A stretch of 11,177 nucleotides of DNA from positions 1 to 11,177 of the forward strand of contig CAYYWZ010000098.1 in NCBI GenBank assembly GCA_964475415.1, read 5' to 3'. The DNA is from CALCMJ01 sp964475415. Its GTDB lineage: Bacteria > Bacteroidota > Bacteroidia > Chitinophagales > Saprospiraceae. This document shows positions 7,314 to 11,177 of the stretch, piece by piece. How positions within the stretch are numbered: position 1 is the stretch's first letter; each line of letters starts with the position of its first letter. The translations under genes were made by a program, and so were the position numbers. The notes under the pieces were generated by a model. The model saw nothing but the letters and a program-made list of their open reading frames with translations. It made no database searches and was not told the DNA's origin.

Positions 7314-8348
7314 ATGAATAAGAAAAAAGTAATCGTAACTGGTGGCATGGGATATATAGGATCTCACACTTGCGTAGCGCTGATAGATGAAGGATATGAA
7401 GTTATCATTATAGATAATCTTAGTAATGCAGAACTTACTACGCTTGATGGTATAGAAAAAATTACTGGTGTAAAACCGCTTTTTCATGAGATAGATTTGC
7501 AAGACACTAAGGCTACTACTGGTACGTTTCTAGAATATAAAGATGCAATAGCTGTAATACATTTTGCTGCGCTAAAAGCTGTGGGAGAAAGTGTAGACCA
7601 CCCAATAAAGTATTACAAAAATAATATACTTTCTCTTGTGAACGTAATGGAAGCGATGAAGCAAGCAACTGTGCCCAAGCTTATCTTTTCTAGCTCATGC
7701 ACCGTATATGGTCAAGCTAAAGAGCTACCTGTAAGCGAGTCTTCTCCTATCCTTAAAGCCAACTCTCCTTATGGTAATACAAAACAGATTTGTGAAGAAA
7801 TCCTTATAGACGAATCGCAAACGGAGACATCTATTAGTAGTATTTCGCTCAGATATTTCAACCCTATAGGAGCACATCCTTCCGCCATAATAGGAGAGCT
7901 CCCCTTAGGTGTCCCAAATAATCTGATGCCTTATATTACTCAGACAGCAGCAGGCATAAGAACTGAGCTTAGTGTTTTTGGGTCAGATTATAATACCCCA
8001 GATGGAACGGCTATTAGAGATTATATCCATGTAATGGATCTTGCCCAAGCTCACATAGATGCGATGAAAAAACTGATGGTAAATAGCTCAAATAAAAAAT
8101 ATGATTGCTTTAATGTAGGAACAGGAAACGGAATTTCTGTTCTAGAAGTTATTCAGTCATTCGAAAAAATGTCTGGTAAAAAACTAAAGTATCGTCTTGC
8201 ACCTAGGAGGGCTGGTGATGTGGAAGCCATCTATGCGCAGACGGAAAAGTCCAACAAAGAACTAGGTTGGAAGCCAAAATATAATCTTGATGATATGACA
8301 GATACTGCCTGGAAATGGCAGCAATCCTTAGGTCGTAAGAAGGTATAA
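7314..8348 (+). CDS. galE: UDP-glucose 4-epimerase
   Basis: GalE interconverts UDP-glucose and UDP-galactose using tightly bound NAD, supplying galactose donors for surface polysaccharides and the Leloir pathway. It is an extended short-chain dehydrogenase of 344 residues, the usual length. The NAD-binding motif GGMGYIG is at 10-16. FSSSCTVYG (125-133) holds the catalytic serine, and the YxxxK pair is Tyr153 and Lys157 in SPYGNTK. YFNPIGAHPS (181-190) and RDYIHVMDLA (235-244) are typical of true GalE rather than other NDP-sugar epimerases. The gene lies 3 bases after the SulP gene. Its stop codon overlaps the A tract that forms the U tract of a minus-strand terminator. No further galactose-pathway genes are visible. 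Confidence 0.95.
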   Translation: MNKKKVIVTGGMGYIGSHTCVALIDEGYEVIIIDNLSNAELTTLDGIEKITGVKPLFHEIDLQDTKATTGTFLEYKDAIAVIHFAALKAVGESVDHPIKYYKNNILSLVNVMEAMKQATVPKLIFSSSCTVYGQAKELPVSESSPILKANSPYGNTKQICEEILIDESQTETSISSISLRYFNPIGAHPSAIIGELPLGVPNNLMPYITQTAAGIRTELSVFGSDYNTPDGTAIRDYIHVMDLAQAHIDAMKKLMVNSSNKKYDCFNVGTGNGISVLEVIQSFEKMSGKKLKYRLAPRRAGDVEAIYAQTEKSNKELGWKPKYNLDDMTDTAWKWQQSLGRKKV

Positions 8349-8387
8349 AAAAAGGCAAGGATTCTTCACTTTTGAAGAACCCTTGCC
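8347..8387 (-). terminator. Strong intrinsic terminator oriented on the minus strand, overlapping the galE stop
   Basis: GGCAAGG (8354-8360) pairs with CCTTGCC (8381-8387) and, after one A/C mismatch, TTCTTC (8362-8367) pairs with GAAGAA (8374-8379) around a 6-base loop. A run of seven A lies at 8347-8353, which becomes a run of seven U after the hairpin on the minus strand. The plus-strand side has only AAAATG after the hairpin, so it lacks a U tract for galE transcripts. The hairpin may still stabilise the galE mRNA 3' end. As a terminator it serves transcription arriving from the rhomboid side. Confidence 0.8.
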
Positions 8388-8495
8388 AAAATGCTGATCA
8401 ATTCCTATCTTGACTAATATCTTGTTTTGCGGTTGTACTATTAAGACTCGGATTTTTTACAAATGGCACACTTCTTAGGAGCATCTTAATATCTT

Positions 8496-8515
8496 TTAAC
8501 AGAAATTAACAGAAA
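8496..8515 (+). repeat. Tandem 10-base direct repeat
   Basis: TTAACAGAAA occurs twice, back to back, with no mismatch. The period is close to one helical turn, as in some repeated operator or binding half-sites. No gene lies just downstream on either strand, so its purpose, if any, is unclear. Confidence 0.6.
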
Positions 8516-8611
8516 ACGAGTGTTTTAGCCTCAAATCAATGGCTCTAAAGCTTAGAATTCCGAGTGTATGCCTTACAATCTGTCATATTAATATAGCGTA
8601 TATTTAGATTT

Positions 8612-8745
8612 GGGGCTGCCCTTTCAAATAGCTACGTCCGCAAGCTAACTATTTGTCCTGCTCGCCGCACTTAGGACTGCGACACGAATGCATGCAGGTC
8701 GGCTCCTCCACTGTGTTCCGAATCTGCAACCATAGCTCACACGGT
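8612..8745 (-). repeat. GC-rich hairpin-bearing intergenic element (copy B), inverted relative to copy A
   Basis: On the minus strand the block opens with ACCGTGTGAG (8745-8736) and closes with GGGCAGCCCC (8621-8612). This parallels the CCCGCATGAG opening and GGGCATGCCC close of the block at 1-165. Internal stems are CAAATAG (8625-8631) with CTATTTG (8649-8655), and GTCCT (8655-8659) with AGGAC (8673-8677); these share base 8655, so they would stack or compete. The GC content stands out against flanks rich in A and T. No reading frame is convincing. The shared ends suggest that A and B are diverged members of one family with different interiors; this is inference from visual comparison. Confidence 0.5.
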
Positions 8746-8923
8746 TATGTTTATGGACAAAATATTCTAAATTTTTAGAACAGCAAAAGGAGGACATAAC
8801 TTATATAGAGTTTAATAATTTAAGTATTTGCTTTTATATAAGGGTTATTTGATCTAGCTAAGAAAATTGATATTAAGTTTATAGGATGGGATTATCCCCT
8901 ATTGACATAAGATCTACATCTAT

Positions 8924-9595
8924 CTACGCACCGTAGTCTAGCTCTAGGTAAGATTTCTTGGCAAAATATCCTGCCAGTAAGCCAAACAAAAAACCACCTA
9001 TATGCGCCCACCAAGCTGTACCAGAAGCTTGAGCAGATTCTGGGCCTAAAGCTCCAAGTCCGCTAATAAGGTTCTGGACAAACCACAGGCCCAGAAAAAT
9101 AAGAGCAGACATATATATGGATCTGAATAAGAATATGATGAGTACCTTAATTTGAGATTTTGGAAACATAATCAAATAAGCACCCATCACTGCCGATATG
9201 GCACCACTAGCTCCAACAGCTGGAATGTTAGAAGTAGGATTCAAAAAGATATGTAATAAAGAAGCGAATAAACCTCCTAAAAGATAAAATACTAGGAAGT
9301 TAACATTACCTATTACCGCTTCTATATTATCAGCAAAAACCCAAAGGAATAACATATTCCCTATGATGTGCATCCAACCACCATGAAGAAACATATTAGT
9401 TAGTAAAGTAAAGTAATCCTCCCCTCTTAATATCTCTGTCGGTATGGTTCCATATTCGTACAAAAACATCCTAGTTCCTTCAATATCCAAAGTGATCTGG
9501 AACATAAAGATTAAAACATTGATAGCAAGAAAAAGGTAGGTAATCATGGGTTTATATCCACCCTTAATATTTTCATCTCCTATAGGAAAAATCAC
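8924..9595 (-). CDS. Rhomboid-family intramembrane serine protease
   Basis: This inner-membrane protease of 223 residues cleaves transmembrane substrates within the bilayer; its substrate is unknown. It has about six hydrophobic helices, from residue 18 to 212. Catalytic Ser130 lies in GASGA (128-132) and the partner His198 in WWAHIGG (195-201), giving the usual Ser-His dyad. HGGWMHIIGNM (71-81) holds the conserved His and Asn80 of the oxyanion hole. The start is GTG at 9595; the frame is open for only about 21 codons upstream, to a TAG, with no ATG, and the resulting MIFPIGDEN beginning is typical of Bacteroidota rhomboids. The gene converges with galE and diverges from the small membrane gene at 9794. 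The 198 bases between those two should hold both promoters, but I see no consensus match. Confidence 0.93.
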   Translation of the reverse strand: MIFPIGDENIKGGYKPMITYLFLAINVLIFMFQITLDIEGTRMFLYEYGTIPTEILRGEDYFTLLTNMFLHGGWMHIIGNMLFLWVFADNIEAVIGNVNFLVFYLLGGLFASLLHIFLNPTSNIPAVGASGAISAVMGAYLIMFPKSQIKVLIIFLFRSIYMSALIFLGLWFVQNLISGLGALGPESAQASGTAWWAHIGGFLFGLLAGYFAKKSYLELDYGA

Positions 9596-9793
9596 TAATT
9601 CATTATTTGTTGAGGCTACTAAAGTAGAACAAATAAAGTAAACTAAGATAGCTGCATACTAATTATTGATATCTTATAACTATCGCTATAAAGATAAAAA
9701 CCAGTTTTTATTGACATGAAACGACTAATGATTGTGATATATATAGTGATTACCCTATATTGATCCTTATTCCATAATACCACAATTAGAATT

Positions 9794-9994
9794 ATGAAAC
9801 CTATTTCATTTCTTTACATTCTAGGAGGATTATACTTTGCAGGCAAGGGCATATGGGCTATTGCAACACAGGCAGGTGTGATATTTTCTGTTTTCGGAAT
9901 CCAATTAAATAATATGGTTTTTGGTGCAATCTACATTGTACTAGGACTATCTTTTTTTAGTAGTTTCTGGAAGCAATATAAAATGAGACAATAA
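9794..9994 (+). CDS. Small two-helix membrane protein, function unknown
   Basis: The 66-residue product has two hydrophobic segments, about 5-24 and 40-57, joined by a short loop. The tail is basic (KQYKMRQ), which suggests a cytoplasmic C-terminus. There is no signal-peptide cleavage site, cysteine or catalytic motif. It begins 198 bases from the divergent rhomboid start. Ten A/T-rich bases separate its stop from the next gene, so the two are probably one operon. I do not recognise the family. Membrane-like hydrophobicity, the ATG start and the close spacing make it a likely real gene. Confidence 0.65.
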   Translation: MKPISFLYILGGLYFAGKGIWAIATQAGVIFSVFGIQLNNMVFGAIYIVLGLSFFSSFWKQYKMRQ

Positions 9995-10004
9995 AAAAAA
10001 TAAA

Positions 10005-11117
10005 GTGCGACAAGTATCCTTTGCCTTTTTTACTATTCTTTTTATCCTCGCTTGTTCTTCGAGACCTAAGCAGGCCTTTACCGAAGTTATGCAAGAGAAG
10101 CATAAAGGTGTTTGTTGGGTAGGTGGCGATTCTGTTGTACTTCACAACTTAGATGATCTGAGTACTACAGGCGTGGACTGGATATCCCAGACACCGTTTA
10201 TGTGGCAAGACGGTTACGATAGCCCACATCTCTATTACGATAACAAAAGAGCTTGGTGGGGAGAACGAGATGCAGGAATAGTTCATACAACTAATCTTGC
10301 TCATCAGAAAAATATTAAGGTCATGCTTAAGCCTCATATCTGGATCAGAAATGCAAAAGGCAAATGGCGTCAAGACTTAGAAATGAAAAGTAAGGAAGAC
10401 TGGGACAAATGGTTCTCCAGTTACGAAGAAATCATCTTGGGGTTTGCTAAAGTTGCTGAAGAGGCTAAGATAGAATCATTCTGTATAGGAACAGAACTGC
10501 ATATAGCGACTACAAGATTTCCCGACCGATGGAGATCGATTATAAAAAATATCAAAGAGATTTACTCTGGCGAACTTACCTACGCCGCAAACTGGTATCA
10601 GGAGTATGAACAGATAGATTTTTGGGACGCTCTAGACTACATAGGTATTCAAGCTTATTTTCCATTAAGCAAAAAAGATAGTCCTAATGTCGATGAGCTA
10701 AAAGAGGGATGGAAGGAGCATAAAAAAAAGATGGAAGCGATAACTATGAAATTTAATAAGCCCATCATCTTTACGGAAGTAGGCTATAGAAATACAACGA
10801 ACTCTGCTATAGAACCATGGCTATGGCCTGGCAGTGAGTACAATAAAGATGTAACTATAGATGATTCGTTCCAAGCGGACTGTTATACGGCCATGCTAGA
10901 ATCGTTCTGGGATGAAGACTGGTTCGGTGGGACGTATATTTGGAAGTGGTTTCATGGTACTCCCACTGAAAGTATAGAAGAAAAACTAGAGAGAAGAACA
11001 GAACGAGCTAAGAGAAGAGCTCAGCAGCATGGAAATGACGAATTTAAGGATATCAGATTTTCACCCCAAGGAAAAGTTGCACAGAAGGTGTTACAGGAAT
11101 GGTATAAGAGTCATTAG
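10005..11117 (+). CDS. Lipoprotein glycoside-hydrolase-like TIM barrel (GH113 / beta-mannanase-like)
   Basis: The 370-residue product begins with a lipoprotein signal: a hydrophobic stretch (5-16), then Leu15-Ala16-Cys17, so Cys17 is probably lipidated and the enzyme surface- or periplasm-facing. The rest resembles the GTA-TIM/GH113 clan A barrel. Candidate catalytic residues are Glu164 in IGTELHIA (161-168) as acid/base and Glu258 in IFTEVGYR (255-262) as nucleophile. Supporting barrel motifs are MLKPHIW (107-113), DYIGIQAYFP (211-220) and YIWKWFHG (311-318). GH113 members cleave beta-mannan, but substrate cannot be read from the sequence. A strongly charged stretch at about 323-345 is probably a surface helix or loop. 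The start is GTG at 10005, needed to include the lipobox. I see no clear terminator before the window end. Confidence 0.87.
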   Translation: MRQVSFAFFTILFILACSSRPKQAFTEVMQEKHKGVCWVGGDSVVLHNLDDLSTTGVDWISQTPFMWQDGYDSPHLYYDNKRAWWGERDAGIVHTTNLAHQKNIKVMLKPHIWIRNAKGKWRQDLEMKSKEDWDKWFSSYEEIILGFAKVAEEAKIESFCIGTELHIATTRFPDRWRSIIKNIKEIYSGELTYAANWYQEYEQIDFWDALDYIGIQAYFPLSKKDSPNVDELKEGWKEHKKKMEAITMKFNKPIIFTEVGYRNTTNSAIEPWLWPGSEYNKDVTIDDSFQADCYTAMLESFWDEDWFGGTYIWKWFHGTPTESIEEKLERRTERAKRRAQQHGNDEFKDIRFSPQGKVAQKVLQEWYKSH

Positions 11118-11177
11118 AGTAATTCCAATGCTATAAAAGCACCGCGCTATTTTTAAGTTTATAAACTCGAAATTATT

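Larger units (their letters stand above)
8388..8923. other. Gene-free region between the convergent galE and rhomboid genes
   Basis: I find no credible coding frame; plus-strand ATG-started frames are about 22 codons or shorter. The region holds a tandem 10-base repeat (8496-8515) and the GC-rich element at 8612-8745. It also has a short AT hairpin, TTCTAA (8765-8770) with TTAGAA (8775-8780), and an inverted repeat near 8881-8902 (ATAGG...CCTAT) just past the rhomboid stop, with no U tract on the minus strand. If no nearer terminator exists, the rhomboid transcript would run about 540 bases to the terminator at 8347-8387. A noncoding RNA is possible, but I see no positive evidence of a known class. 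Confidence 0.5.

Noticed and set aside
7182..7502. Minus-strand frame of 106 codons across the SulP-galE junction
   Set aside because: Overlaps two well-supported plus-strand genes and shows no family features.
8464..8479. Sigma-54-like -24/-12 promoter (TGGCAC-N5-TTAGG)
   Set aside because: The -24 part matches, but the essential GC of the -12 element is AG here, and no gene follows on the plus strand.
11135..11155. Terminator after the glycosidase-like gene
   Set aside because: The stem around ACCGC has only two or three GC pairs before a bulge; the T run alone is not sufficient.

Overview
The window looks like chromosomal sequence from a member of the Bacteroidota, perhaps a marine Saprospiria- or Flavobacteriia-like organism; the exact lineage is inference. 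Four things point this way. The DNA is AT-rich. None of the genes has a recognisable Shine-Dalgarno sequence, only A/T-rich leaders. The one convincing promoter (TTTG-N18-TAAATTTG before panD) fits the Bacteroidota TTTG / TAnnTTTG consensus. The gene set (panD, flippase-like protein, stand-alone RfaE2, Nif3, zinc-ribbon coiled-coil protein) is typical of that phylum.

Layout. Positions 1-311 hold no convincing gene. The first 165 bases are a GC-rich, hairpin-rich element, followed by the panD promoter. From 312 to 3748 runs a tight plus-strand operon: panD, a membrane flippase-like protein, rfaE2, a Nif3-family protein and a coiled-coil C4 zinc-ribbon protein. The joins are 4-base overlaps or gaps of 4-6 bases, and the operon closes with a good intrinsic terminator at 3778-3810. 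A secreted TPR-like protein follows at 3827-5338. Next come a SulP anion transporter with a STAS domain and galE, only 3 bases apart (5580-8348). From 8349 to 8923 there is no gene. That gap contains a strong minus-strand terminator overlapping the galE stop codon, a tandem 10-base repeat, and a second GC-rich element (8612-8745) that resembles the first in inverted orientation. On the minus strand, 9595-8924 encodes a rhomboid intramembrane protease. A 66-residue two-helix membrane protein and a lipoprotein glycosidase-like protein of the GH113 type close the window on the plus strand.

Function. The first operon joins coenzyme A supply (panD) to envelope building (heptose-nucleotide activation, flippase-like membrane protein) and to two widely conserved proteins of unsettled role. 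SulP plus GalE joins anion uptake to sugar-nucleotide supply; the logic is unknown. The last two genes probably act at the cell surface on polysaccharide.

Most of the window is ordinary housekeeping DNA. The least explained parts are the two GC-rich elements and the minus-strand terminator behind galE. I see no CRISPR array, tRNA, rRNA, transposase or defence system.
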